Notes: generated from the sequence alone by a model not told the origin. 64,000 nt of DNA from Amborella trichopoda (GCF_000471905.2 NW_006498549.1:821338-885337), one strand, 5' to 3'. Counted from the stretch's first letter, positions 30,750 to 41,800 are shown. Numbers and translations: made by a program.

Positions 30750-31996
30750 TGTTTGAAGACATTTTTTGGCACCATGGGTCCCCATGCGGAATAAAAAAGA
30801 GAAGCCGGTCAATAATGCCTTACAAATAGTGGAAGTTTTGACAGACTCATAATGGCCTTAAAAAACGTCAATATCTTCATAAGGACTCCTAGAAGTCTCT
30901 TTTCAAGTTTTGTCGCATTCCAACATGTCTAGGTAGTGCAGACTGAGAAACAGTTTCGGCAGAATTAGCCTCTAGCACCTTGAAATGGATCCCTATAATT
31001 GAAACCCTACTTTAGAAGCATTTAATACCCGTGGGACTACTGCCATTAGATCTGACATGGTTGAAAACCTTTATGGGTCAAATTTTAGCTTAAATAAACA
31101 CTCCAAGAAGAAGTTAAGGGGAAAATATTAAAATAGGAGGAGCCACACAATATTCACGTGTGGCCACCCTGCAACTATACTCCATTAAAGCACAGTCATA
31201 AACAGTGAACTTGCAACATCTATATCTCCCTCGTCAGAGTTTGAATTGCACTCAAACTTATTAGAACGTGTTCGTCTCGTCTAGAGAGAAGTTCACGATT
31301 TGAAGCCGCAAGTTCCAGAAAATCAGCATGACCTCCACTCACTCGAGCAGCCATACCACAGCGCCCGCAAGCCCGATTGACACGAGACTATTTGCATCGT
31401 GCGCATAAGGACTGTGGAAAATGCTGGTCTGAACCCCACGCGTGATGAACGGTCGGATTTTGTACAAGATTTAGTCGAAGTTATCGTAGATTCTGATAGC
31501 CAAAATCCTAAATTTCGGCCAAAATTTCAAGATTGTCAAATATTTGTTCGGGCACCAAATCGCATCCCGTTTGTCGCAACACAATAATGGTAACATGCTT
31601 AGTGCAATTTAGCAAAGAAATCGAAGAAAAACATCAAGATGAAGGTGCACTATCAATCAAAAGTTTTTAAGATATAGTCAAATTTCAGGTTCCATGATCA
31701 TGCCTCTAAAGTGTGATTTGTGGCTTAAAATTATTATCAAAATGATCGTAGCATTGAGCCCTGCACAATGGCAATCATCTTTTGTTCATTTGGATGTCAA
31801 ATCGTCAATGGATCGTCCGAGAAGAATCAAGAATGTCCCTAGTTCTCAGCAGGGACTATTTTGAAATTTTTTCAATAGGCAAGGGCAAATCAATCATTTT
31901 GCACCCTATTTTCTTTTTCTTTTTAATTCAAATAGACCTTAATTATTATCAATTAGGGTTAGTTTTGGGTAATCCTCCCATGTTTTAGTCATAGTC

Positions 31997-32005
31997 TATA
32001 AATAG
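31997..32005 (+). promoter_or_regulatory. G3 3' LTR TATA box
   Basis: TATAAATAG, a good plant TATA box, preceded by CCCATGTTTTAG in place of the family phrase CCATGTTTGGGCC. A poly(A) signal AATAAA follows 80 bases downstream, placing the R region between them. Confidence 0.6.
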
Positions 32006-32519
32006 ATGCTACCTCTCATTGAAAGGGAGGAGAGACCTTTTGGGAAAATCGTTGTACATGGATTCAACTTTCAATCAATAAAATTTAAGGCTTTCTTCTT
32101 GGGTTCTCTTGAGCACATTTAGAGTGGTACCCCTCCTATCTTTGAGGTATTTTCTCTCTCTTCTTCTCTTTCTTCTTCTTCATCTGTCTTCTTCTTCTCT
32201 GCTGAGTCTTTCTCAAAGGCCATGCAAGGCAGTGGCAGTGACACGCATGCCTCTTTCTTTCTTCCCCCTCCTATGGTTTCACAGCTCGTGCATAGCGATG
32301 GCAGCTCCGTGCGTGAACTTCTTTCTCTTTCCTTCTCTCTTCTTAGTCTCCTTTCCTCAATATAGTTCACGTACGGCTTTAGTCATTATCGCACGTAACG
32401 TCGTCTAAAGGAGCACACGGTGAGCCGAGTTGTGCTCAAGTAGCAGTCAGGCTCCTGTTTCGGTTCTAGGATTGGTGTCACGCCCGACGATATGCATCGT
32501 CAAACGCGAACCATATCTC

Positions 32520-32960
32520 TTTCTTCTCACGGGTTGCAGACGGTGCTGCTAATCGCCGTCTACGGGCGTGTCTTCGGCGTCTTACGTCAGCGCAGACGGT
32601 GAAAGTTATTGTCATCCACAGACATGTCTTCGGCAACCCACACCTATCACAGATGACGATGTCTATCGCCGCCCTTAGAGATCGAGATCTCACTCGTGCT
32701 TTGCATCTATCGCAGACGACGATGTTTACCGTTGCCAGGGGGCCTCTCTTCCGGGCTCTATGCTTATCACAGATGGCGATACGTATTGCCGCCCACGAAG
32801 GTCATTGTTGCCTTCCCGTGTCACTGATGGCGATGGCCAATGCAGTCTACAGTTCACTGCTTCCCCCCCTCCGCCACAAACAGCAATGTCCAACGCTATT
32901 CAGGGGCCACGACACTATTACTCCCTCGCTATTGGTGGCGATGCCTAATGCTGCCAGGAC
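32520..32960 (+). repeat. GACGGCGAT inverted-repeat cluster in the G3 LTR
   Basis: About six irregular units contain an arm like GCAGACGGTG or CACAGATGGCGAT and a returning arm like ATCGCCGTCTACGG or ATTGCCGCCC, 8-15 bases apart. One of the clearest is GCAGACGGTGCTGC at 32526 with AATCGCCGTCTACGG. This is the same idea as the AGTCGGCG/CGCCGACT units of the G2 LTR but with a different arm sequence. Weaker copies lie at 21745-21860. Protein-like frames at 32599-33193 cross these repeats and are not considered genes. Confidence 0.55.
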
Positions 32961-33725
32961 CTTCCTACTTCTTCGTCCCACATCTTCTTTTCGCTCTCTT
33001 CTCTTCTCCGTCCTTCTTCCAGTCTCACTTAACTAAAGGACAGACTCAATCTAACATTGTTATAGCGGTCTGGCTGTCACGCAGTATTACCGTCATGTGG
33101 GTCCAGAGTACCATGCCCGTCTTGCTACCACACCAAATTGGGACGGTCATATTGGCCTTAGTTTCAAGTAGCATTACCGTCGCACCGGCCTGAGTTACGG
33201 TGCCCTTCTTGATAGCGCTCCAAGTAGGTCACTGTACCGGTCTAACTATCATGTTAGTCTTGTTCCCTTGTCAAGTCCTTTTGTCTTTTCCCCTACTTAT
33301 TCAAATCCTTTTCTTAATCACCCTAACTTCTCATCTTCTCTGCAATCTGAATGTGCACATCTGTGCATGTTCGCCCCAAGACAAGGGTGGTTCCCTCGGC
33401 CCACTTGTCTCGCAAATTAACCATGCTAGTGCTTTACAGAAAACAAGGAGATTGCAGGTCAAGGGAGGCGATTCCAAACCAGCTGGGGAGCTTTCTGTCG
33501 TGATCTAAGAGGGCACCCGCACGAGCCAGCCCGAGTAAGTCATAGACCCAGGTGAGGTTGGTCCCCACCTCATGAATAAAATTTCTCTCTAACCAGTTGG
33601 GCACATGCCCTTGTTCTGTGAACAAGGTTCTTGAGAGAGCAGTCTCAGATCTCGAGTCTTCTGAATCCGAGATACATGTCACCCGATCATCTGGATCTGG
33701 GGGGGCGAGATCGAGGCATCTGACA

Positions 33726-35028
33726 ATTCGGTTGACTACAACTCCTTTGCTTTCGAAGATGGTATGTTCCCAAGGAAAAACTGGGGGGTTCCCTTGGGTA
33801 TCCTTATGGTTTTGGACTTTAAAGTCTCCCTTAAGTGGCTTATCTTCAATCATCATAGTGACAACTGATCCCACCTCCTTCGGGGGTTCTATTTTAGCTT
33901 TCTTGCCATTATCCGTAAGCAGATTGACAAATATTCCCAATTTTTTATTAGAGGCCTCTACCGGTGCATCGATGGAAGTGTGGTTGATAGCACCCGGACG
34001 ATGCGCTTTAAGTTATAACAGTCTTCTATGCTATGGGTGTGGTTGCTATGATATTTACACCATTTCGATTTGTCATTAACCTCATACTTTGGTTGAACAG
34101 GGTCTGGAAGAGCAATGAGCCCTGCTTGCAAGATCTTAGTTAATATTGTGAAGAGAGGTTCTTGTAGTGGTGGAACGTTAACTTTTGGAAAGGGCCTCAT
34201 GTTTCCAATGTTTGCAATGAAATTATTGGTCCTACCGGTTCCCCTAAGCAGATTATTTGCCTTTAGAACATGGGTCAGAACTGGTTCCTCCACAATCTGG
34301 CCTACCTAAGCAGTAGTGTCATTCTATTTGTTTTCATTGTTATAATTTCCCCTTTGTTTAACTTGTGATGGTGTGGCCACTGTCGGGTTCTCAGACTTCG
34401 CATTGGCGGCGGCGACCTTGAACCTTTCATAGAAAGGAACTTGATATATATTTTGTTGAAATGAGAAAGGATGCAACCCGTGGCTGAAGAAATTCACGTA
34501 CTTTGGAGAGGGTTCTCCAAGCACATACTCATTTGAGAGGTCTCGAAAAGCAACAATCAATGACCTTTGATGCAGATTCCCATAATCGATTGGCAATGTC
34601 CGGGAATGACTCACCGACACTTTGCTTGGTTGCATCTAACTCCCTGAGGGTGGTTGCTTCTTGCTTGGTCCCTTGATATTGATATTGTTCGACGAAGCAC
34701 CGAAACAATTCATTAGGAGTTTGTTCAAGGTATTTTGACATCACCTCTCGAAACCACACCAAGGGTTGTCCAGATAGGGTGTATTGAAACATAACCTTCA
34801 GGCGGCATAGTTTCTCTTCAAGTACTGCCAGAGTCAACAAGCAAGCAGTGACATGATTTCAGGATCACCCTTTTCACTAAATTTGTTTTCAAACTTCGAG
34901 TACAAAAAAACCTGAGGAAGGGATTCGACTTCCCTGAGAACGCCTTCATTATCTGCCGGACCGCATATAGATATGTCAGACCACATATAAAGATCTGTCA
35001 AACCGCATATAGATCTGTCGGATCGCAT
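33726..35028 (-). pseudogene. gag: G4 gag (Ty3/gypsy), truncated by the G3 LTR
   Basis: Pieces in several minus-strand frames. 34840-34529 carries the gag core: FQYTLSGQPLVWFREVMSKY, then FVEQYQYQGTKQEATTLREL and QSVGESFPDIANRLWESA. 34635-34324 continues into a linker with FYERFKVAAANAKSENPT. 34293-33958 has a knuckle (WCKYHSNHTHSIEDCYNLKR) of the C-x2-H-x4-H-x4-C type. The final piece, from 33940, contains the acidic linker leading to the protease and ends where the G3 LTR begins (33725). An open frame running on to 33434 is a chimera whose C-terminal half is LTR read antisense. The family differs from G1-G3. Broken and inactive. Confidence 0.75.
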
Positions 35029-35250
35029 ATATAGATCTGCCAGACTTCATATATAAAAGTGTTGGACTGCCATATAGATCTGCCCGACCGCATGTTTGTC
35101 CATGAACAAAAGTGTCAGACCGCCATAAGGATCTGTCGAACCGGATTTTGTTTTGGAAAAAAGTGCTGGACCGCAATTTACATTTGCTAGACCACATTTT
35201 GTCCAAAAAGAATAGCACCGGACTGCCATATATATCTGTTGGATCGCACT
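34960..35250 (-). repeat. Minisatellite in the G4 leader/gag start
   Basis: Roughly ten imperfect units of about 24-28 bases with the core ACCGCATATAGATCTGTC on the plus strand, separated by short variable phrases (for example AAAAGTGTCAG). It is translated within two overlapping minus-strand frames (35028-34834 and 35509-34976) as DRSIYAVRQIYM-like repeats. It lies just upstream of the recognisable gag core. Confidence 0.65.
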
Positions 35251-35830
35251 TTTGTCTCGAGGAGAGAGAGGTGCGAGTAAAAGTCAATGAAGGGTAGTTT
35301 AGTCTCTCTTTTACTTTTTGTTTGGTTGGGGGGTATTTGCTAGAAAAGTATATTTTGGGACAAAAAGTGAGAAAAAAAGTTTGATTGGGGGTAAGTGGCA
35401 TAAGAAGTCTATTATTGGGGGTTCTTTGTAATTTTTCGCTTTTTCCAAGCCATATAGAGGTATCTGACGGGTCATGAAATGAAGCATGCTTATCAGTTAC
35501 ACTTAACAAGATGGTTTACTATTCTCGTAGTTAACTGAATGGGTCATCTACCCATGGCCTCAATCCTTCTTTTTTTTTTTGAAACCAAAAAAAATATGAC
35601 CAGAAAGTTTTATTTTTATTTTTTTAAAGGTGGAAGAGCTTAGTCTAAGACTCCTTTCTTGTAAAAAAAAATGACAGTGGATTTTATTGAGGAAAGAAAA
35701 TTTATCACGTTTTTTTTCAAAAGAAAAAGGCCCTAAAAGTTTTATTTTGTTTTTTCATTTTTGCTGAAAAATAAACATGAGAAAAAAAGAAGTTGTTTTA
35801 AGTCTAAAATACATATCTAATTCTCAAATA
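35251..35830 (-). other. G4 5' leader
   Basis: Non-coding sequence between primer-binding site and gag, rich in A and T runs (for example near 35571-35640 and 35660-35720). The 177-codon frame 35509-34976 reaches into it without any recognised domain. Confidence 0.45.
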
Positions 35831-35847
35831 CCCTACGATGGGCGCCA
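35831..35847 (-). other. G4 primer-binding site, Lys-type
   Basis: On the minus strand TGGCGCCCATCGTAGGG lies three bases after the LTR end (CGTAAACA). It resembles the TGGCGCCCAACGTGGGG site of plant gypsy elements, assigned to Lys tRNA, with about three mismatches. Confidence 0.65.
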
Positions 35848-35850
35848 AAT

Positions 35851-36816
35851 TGTTTACGCTCCAATCTGCACCGATCTCAAGGATGAGATCTGCTCAAATC
35901 TTTGTAAAACTGAGTTGAATTTGAAATACTAGAGAAAGTGGGGTCGCTTGACTTATGAGCCCAAAAATGGCACATATCTATTCAAATGTGATTCTTTGAT
36001 AGGTCCATTGGCAGCAACAACCCTAAATTTATATTTTAACTTAAAAATAGCTTCTAAATTTAAATTAATTTTCATAAATAAATAAAATAAAACAAAGAAC
36101 TAAATGAAGAAATAAAATTAAATAAAACACAATAATAAATACTTAGCTCTTGAAACCTGGAATTTCAGGCTTGGGACGGGCTACTCTTCTGATTTCTATC
36201 ACCATCTCCTTTTTGTGGATGCCTTATGCTTGCTAGATTGGTAGATCTCTCATTTGAGACATCATCTCCTCTCTTTTTTATACATTATGCTTATTGAAAA
36301 TGGTAGATCTAGGGTTTTTTTACCTAGATTTAGTGATCCTGAGATAGGGAAAAGGGTCGGGATTTTTAGGTAGGGTCTATCTAGGTGTTCTTGAAGGTTT
36401 AGGAGGGATTTTCTTTAGTTTTCTAAGGTTTGTAAGGGCTCCTAAGATTAAATCTGAATTTTGGGATTTTGGAGGGCTCCTAAGATTAAATCCGAATTTT
36501 AGCAGTTTTTTGGATTTTCTTATTTTTTAAGAATTTCTCTAAAGCTTCTTCCTAGTTTTAGGTATTTTTGGGCTATTTTCTTAATTTCAGGATTCTAAGG
36601 ATTTCTCGTAGATTCCTCTTGTATATTTTTTGCTTTTAGTGGAGGGTATTTATAGGTTTCAATTTGTGAGTTTTCTTGAGTTTTTTGGATTTTTTTTTGA
36701 ATTTTTTTGCTTTATCTAATTAAAAAAATTATGTTTACTGCATCATTAGGCCACGTTTGGCCCCACTGGGCCGCGACACAGCCCACCTCGAGGCCCAACA
36801 CTTGTAGGGTGTCACA
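35851..36816 (-). mobile_element. G4 5' LTR
   Basis: About 966 bases with minus-strand start TGTGACACCCTACAAG and end GGAGCGTAAACA. A minus-strand TATAAATA lies at 36656-36647. AT-rich, with a duplicated phrase GGGCTCCTAAGATTAAATC (36437 and 36475). No second copy exists in the window: the 3' part of G4 must lie to the left, beyond the G1/G3 composite, or be lost. The right border (36816/36817) joins the C6 gag-pro region, so G4 appears to be inserted in C6. Confidence 0.7.
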
Positions 36817-37654
36817 GTGACCAAATTGTCATTTTTTAAACTTTTAATCATAGATTTGATTTGGGTGATTCGTGGACCATTGGAAAGCTCGTGGAGTCTA
36901 CTTCAACTTGGAATTGGTTTTGGATAATTTTGGAACAATTATGATGGTTCTAGGTTTCCTATAGTCCACTAAAATTTGTGTGGTCCTTTACACTCATAAT
37001 CGAGGTTTTTTGGAGTTCTCTTAGCTAGAATTTGGAGGGGGTGTCTATAATGTGGAAGCAATCCTTAGTGTTTGACATGTGAGCCGAAGCTCTCGAATCA
37101 AGACACCAAGATGTGACCTTGGGGTCGGCTAACAATGTTTCGAATACAAAACATGCAAGTTCCTTATTAGGCTAAGGGTTTTTATTGAACCGACAGTCCT
37201 TGGCTATATGGCCCACTTTATTGCATATGTAGTAAGATGTAGTCTCTCTCTTTTCCTTAAACTTATTTTGTCTCTCTCTATCTTTTCCTCTCCACTCTTC
37301 TTATTCATTTTACTCTTCCCTTTGTTAGTCTTAAAGTAGGGTTGAGAGTTTACCATTGGCACCTCCATCTTTAGGTGTCAGCGCACTACGCACTTTCCGT
37401 CTTTCCTTTTCGGCTTTGAGCAATGTGATAATCTCCTCAAGCCTAAAAACAATCTCTTAGGTAGCAAGGGATGATATGAATATCTCCCAAAAAGGAGGGA
37501 GAGTGTTTAGCAAGTGTACCACTTGCATAGGTTCTACAGACCGCATTTCAAATGTCTCCATCTCTCGGAGAAGTGCCCTGAAAGTGTGCACGTGTTCCGA
37601 TATCTTTGTTCCCTCAACCATCTTTAGGTTGTTATATTTCTTTATTGCCAATGA
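36817..37654 (-). pseudogene. gag-pro: C6 copia gag-pro, right-hand portion (after G5)
   Basis: The minus strand shows Ty1/copia gag text in frame 37651-37457: MAIKKYNNLKMVEGTKISEH, then HTFRALLREMETFEM and VHLLNTLPPFWEIFISSLA, typical of the UBN2/gag domain. About 37260-37190 gives a zinc knuckle SYYICNKVGHIAKDC whose first Cys is replaced by Tyr. About 37130-37090 gives WCLDSRASAHM, where the protease DSG motif reads DSR. No RT, RNase H or integrase of this element is in the window; the sequence is cut at 36816 by the G4 LTR. Several stops are present. The N-terminal half of this gag lies at 48155-48540, beyond G5. Confidence 0.75.
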
Positions 37655-37659
37655 TTTTC

Positions 37660-38462
37660 TGTAGACACCCCATTTTTAATCTGGCAAATTTTGTTGTTTC
37701 CTAGACTTAGGATTACACTTAACCTAGTAAACCCATTTTTTTGGATAAGTATGTGTTGGTTATGTGAGTATATCCTCCCCAGCAGATTTTGACCCCTATA
37801 AACCCTCTTTTTGTGGTCATTTGAAGATAGGGAGACCAAACCCAAGGAGAGAACCGATAGAGATCAAAAATCTGAGAGACCATAACCCTAAGGAAGAGAA
37901 CAGATAGTGATCAGAGAGGAAAAAAAAACAAAGAGAGTTACACAAGAGAAGAGAAAACCCTAGAAACTGCTTCAGGAACCCGAGCCTCTTGAGAGAAAAA
38001 CTAAGTATGAGAAAACCTAGACCTAGGGCACAACCACCCTAGATTTACCCTTAGGGCACAGCCACCCTTCTTCAACCAGAGACTTTTTGGAGAACATTTG
38101 ACTCAGAGAGACAAACGATGACCGGTTCTGATACGGGCAAGCCCTAGAAGGCTCGAGAGTCTCGGGCCATCCGACCCAGTTCGGTAACGTTTCTTACTCT
38201 TTTATTATTTATTTATGCTTTTATTTCATTTTAATTAGATTAAATTAGTTTTTATTCCTTTTTATTTTGTGTTTCATATTCGGATCGATGTTGGCACGGC
38301 CACTGATCTGAGAACAGATCCGCTCGTTTTTGGGAGGATCTAGCCTCAGATCAGATTTCGATTTTCCCCACATTCGCTATCATCTGTTTTTAAAATCAGT
38401 CTGAGGTGTTCAGATTTGAGGGATCTTCGTCTGAAGATCGCTTTGATTTTGCACCATGAACA
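37660..38462 (+). mobile_element. G5 5' LTR
   Basis: 803 bases starting TGTAGACACCCCATTTTT and ending CACCATGAACA. CTATAAACCC at 37796-37805 is a candidate TATA box. It aligns with the 3' LTR (47363-48149) along its whole length with scattered substitutions and small indels. Confidence 0.85.
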
Positions 38463-38465
38463 GTT

Positions 38466-38482
38466 TGGCGCCCACTGTGGGA
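38466..38482 (+). other. G5 primer-binding site, Lys-type
   Basis: TGGCGCCCACTGTGGGA follows the LTR by three bases. It resembles the plant Lys-tRNA-type site TGGCGCCCAACGTGGGG with a few mismatches. The 3' LTR lacks it, as expected. Confidence 0.7.
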
Positions 38483-40490
38483 CATTTCGAGCTAGATCCG
38501 TTCACGAAAAATAAAAATAAAAATAAAAAATAAAAATAGGCCTTCCTTTTGAGGGCCCTTTTTAAAGAAAAAACAAAAGATCCAAAAAAAATAAAAGCAA
38601 GAGAAAAAATATATCTTTCCATAAGAAAATCTCATTTTATTTCTTTCTCATAAAATTTTCTTTCCTTTTTTTTTGTTTTTTTTTTTTGTTTATCTGCTTG
38701 TCAGTAAAAAAAAAAAAACATTTTGGGATTTTTAAAAGGCTTTTCTTTCCTGTTTTGGGAACAGGTTTATAGCATGCACCACTATCACCATTCTCACTTT
38801 CATTGAATCTTTTCTCTAGATTTATTTATTTGTTTATTTAATTATTTTATTTATTCATGTGGATTTCTTTTTTGTGACATCCTCATCTTCTCTTTCCAAA
38901 AGAAATCCATGCTCTTTGATGCTTATGATTTGGTTGGATAAAGCCTGTGCATTTTTTTAGATATATTACTTTTTGGTGCTTATGATATGGCTAGATTATT
39001 TTTGTTGTTGGTTGTTGTTGCTTACAATTTAGTTAGATTAGCTTTGTTCGCATTCAAATTTCTTGTCTCTTGCTGAGAATTATTTTGTTAAAAAAAGAAA
39101 AAAAAACCATCTTTCCGTTCTTTGGAGTTGATTTTTGTAAATGGTTACCAATTTTAATTTTCTTTGATATTAATGGGATTTTATTACCAATTTTAATCTT
39201 GATTGATATTCACCGGACAATTTTTCATATTAGTAGTGACTTCATATTAAGTATGAGGAAGTGTGTGAGTTGTTAAGATAACAACCAATCCCTTGAGAGA
39301 AATTTATGGAAGACTTAGATAGATATAGATAAAAAAGGGTGATTGAGAGAAAAAAAGGAGAAGAAATAGGGAAAGGAGATTGAGAGAGATCTTGGGAAGG
39401 AGATCGAGAGAAAACAGGAAAAAATAAATAAATAAATAAGGAAAAGAAGTTTGAGAGAAAGCAGAGAGAAGAAATAGGGAAAAAAGATTGAGAGAAAGTA
39501 GGAAAAAATGATCTTTAGAAGGGAGATTGAGAGAAAATAACGATAAAAAAAAAAGAGGATCGTGAGAGAGAGAAAGTTTTAAGGGCATGAGAGAGAGAAA
39601 ATTCGTTTTTTCTTTTTTAAAAGCGACTTGTTTTCCAAAAAAATTAAAATTAAAACTTTTAAGCCCTTCCTCATTTCTAAAAAGGAAAAAAAAAATTACA
39701 AGAAAAAAAAAAGCTTAAAGCCTATTTGGTTTCAATATAAAAACTCATTTGCTAAAATTTATTATTTTTTAAGCCATTTTCTTTTTCAAAAAAAAAAAAA
39801 AAAAATTCTTTTAAGGGCGTCTTGCTAAAAAAATAATTTAAAGACCTTTCTCATTTTCAAAAAGAAAATTTTATTAAAAATAAACTTCTTTTTGGAAGTC
39901 TCTTTGTTTAAAACAAAAGAAAAAAAAAATGGAAACCTCAATAAAAAATAAAAGAAAAATAACTTTCAAGACCTTTCATCTTAACAAACAAAAAAATCTT
40001 TGCAAAAAAAAAATAATAATAATAAATAAAATTTTGAAAGCCTATTTTGTTTTTTTTAAAAAAAAATAGAAGTTAGTTTTGCTACTAAAGTTGTTTGTTT
40101 TTTAAAGCCACTTCAGTTTCTAAAAAAAAAAATCTTCACTTAAAAAAAAAAACAACTTTAGGCATCTCCATCTTTCCAAAAAAAAAAACTTAAAGTAAAA
40201 AATTAAAAATCTCTTGCATTTCCAAAAAAAACATTTTGAAGGCCTATTTTGTTTAAAAGAAAAAAAGTAGTCAGTTTTGCTACTAAAGTTGCTTTTTTTT
40301 TTAAAGCCACTTCAGTTTCTTAAAAAAAAAAAAAAGAATCTTCAATAAAAAAACAAGAACAACTTTACGCATCTCCTTCTTTCCAAAAAAAGAAAAAAAA
40401 TTGTAGAAAAAAAAAAAATCTCTTGCATTTCTTTACTTGTGATTGAACATTTGCCGCTTCTCTCTATTCATAAAAAAAAAACTAAAAAAT
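38483..40490 (+). other. G5 AT-rich homopolymer leader
   Basis: About 2 kb of alternating A runs and T runs (many of 8-17 bases), joined by short phrases such as AAAGCCACTTCAGTTTCT. It has no gene; frames at 38410-38622, 39304-39588 and 39628-39828 are compositional. At 40020-40430 a unit of about 198 bases is present twice: the phrase TTTTGCTACTAAAGTTG begins at 40077 and again at 40275, with matching flanks on both sides. Earlier parts (39640-39980) carry degenerate pieces of the same vocabulary. Confidence 0.6.
40020..40430 (+). repeat. Two-unit tandem repeat of about 198 bp in the G5 leader
   Basis: Landmarks TTTTGAAAGCCTATTTTG/TTTTGAAGGCCTATTTTG, TTTTGCTACTAAAGTTG and AAAGCCACTTCAGTTTCT recur at a constant offset of about 198 bases. 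Length differences between copies lie mainly in the homopolymer runs. Confidence 0.7.
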
Positions 40491-41150
40491 CCAAGGTCAC
40501 CTTCACTCTCTCTCTAATTGTGCCCTGATCGAGTCACCCTCGACTCGGGGCGCACTCGACTAGGCACGGACTGTGCCTGGTTTCACTGTTTTGACTTAAT
40601 ACCTTCTTGGGGTTTGCTTACGCCCACATCGGAATTGTGCTTTTGGTCAGTCAAAAACCCGACCTGAAGCACACTTCACTTGGCACGATTTGTGCCAAGT
40701 GCTCACATTTTTCTTGCATGGTGTATTTTCCTGTCTGTTATTTTTTCTTTTCACTTGCGTGCTTCTTTACACACTCTTGCACACACAAGACCGGGAATGC
40801 ACGAAAAACAAACAAATATTTTTGAAAACCCCCAAAATTCGTGTTAACGGCGTGAGGGAAACCTAGCTTTAAGAGTCAAGGCGGTTAGGATTCGCGTAAC
40901 TTTAACTGTTAGTGCCCCTCTGTAATCATTTGCCTCAAAGCAACTCCGTGTATAGTAGGACCTAGTGAATATCCTATAACAGGAGGCCAAGACCTATGTG
41001 GGGACCTATATCAGCCTAGCAGCATTTCAATAGTTAGGAACTATCTCTCAATCCAAGCCTACCTATAACCTTGGTCAAACGTTTTCGTGTGTTGTGCTTG
41101 CTTATTTTTGTTTGTTAATCTTAAATCTCAGACCGGGCCCGCTTTTAGTC
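40491..41150 (+). other. G5 leader, non-repetitive part
   Basis: No supported gene. It contains ordinary mixed sequence such as GACTCGGGGCGCACTCGACT and a stretch near 40845-40930 (AACGGCGTGAGGGAAACC, then AAGGCGGTTAGGATTCGCG) that looks like conserved retroelement leader text, though I cannot name the family. Confidence 0.35.
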
Positions 41151-41159
41151 CAAGCTAAA

Positions 41160-41800
41160 CCCTTCGGATCCAAGTCCAGGCTTGTAGCAGCTTAGCCCAG
41201 ATCCGAACTAGGTTTCTCCTCGGTCCGAACTTAGGCTCCCTCTCGGTTCGAGCCGAAGGCACGTTCCCAGTTCATCTTTGATCCAGTCCAGGTCCATACC
41301 TGGTCGGATCATCAAAACTCTTTGGGTCCAAGTTCAGGCTTATACCCAGCTTAGCTCAGGTCTGAACCAGGTTCACACCCAAGTCCGAACTTAAGCCCCC
41401 TTTTTTGTCCTAGCCAAGGGCTCGTACCTAAACCAACCTTGATCCAGTCCAGGTCCACACCCGGTCTGATCTTTAAAACCCTCTTGGTCCAAGCCTTGGC
41501 TTGCACCCAGCTTAGTCTAGGTCTGAACCAGGCTCATACCCAGGTCTGAACCCAGACTCACTCTTGGTTCGAGCCGAGACTCATACCCATTTAGTCTAGG
41601 TCTTAGTCTAGGTTCTAACATAGGTGTAAGCTTAGAGTTGCCTCTAGAGCTAGACTAAGCTTACCCTAGTTCAAAGTCTGGACCAAAACCCATTGAGTCT
41701 AGCAGGTTTCATCTAATCTAGTCCTAGCCTAGATCGTATTTAGGTTTGCCCCTAGAGTCAGACTAGGTCTACCCTGAGGCATCAAGTCTAGATCTAACCA
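41160..41800 (+). repeat. Tandem repeat of about 160 bp in G5
   Basis: Three units begin near 41167, 41326 and 41487 (GGTCCAAGTTCAGGCTT type), each with CAGCTTAG, AGGTCTGAACCAGG, GTCCGAACTTAGGC and CCAGTCCAGGTCCACACC phrases in the same order. A degenerate continuation to about 41800 repeats only the GTCTAGGTCT vocabulary. The units also contain shorter internal repeats (CCAGGTC). Confidence 0.7.

Larger units (their letters stand above)
30750..33725 (+). mobile_element. G3 3' LTR
   Basis: About 3.0 kb with TGTTTGAAGAC at the start and TCTGACA at the end. It aligns with the split LTR 4606-6181 plus 21668-22675 in one piece, so it shows the uninterrupted arrangement across the G2 insertion point (32282/32283). 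It contains TATAAATAG at 31997-32005, AATAAA at 32077-32082, a CT-rich stretch at 32145-32210 and inverted-repeat phrases at 32520-32960. The last 400 bases are the segment most conserved with the G2 LTRs. Its right edge interrupts the gag of G4. Confidence 0.8.

Noticed and set aside
32599..33193. Plus-strand frames of 62-145 codons in the G3 LTR
   Set aside because: They cross the inverted-repeat cluster inside the LTR and have no homologous open frame in the paired LTR.
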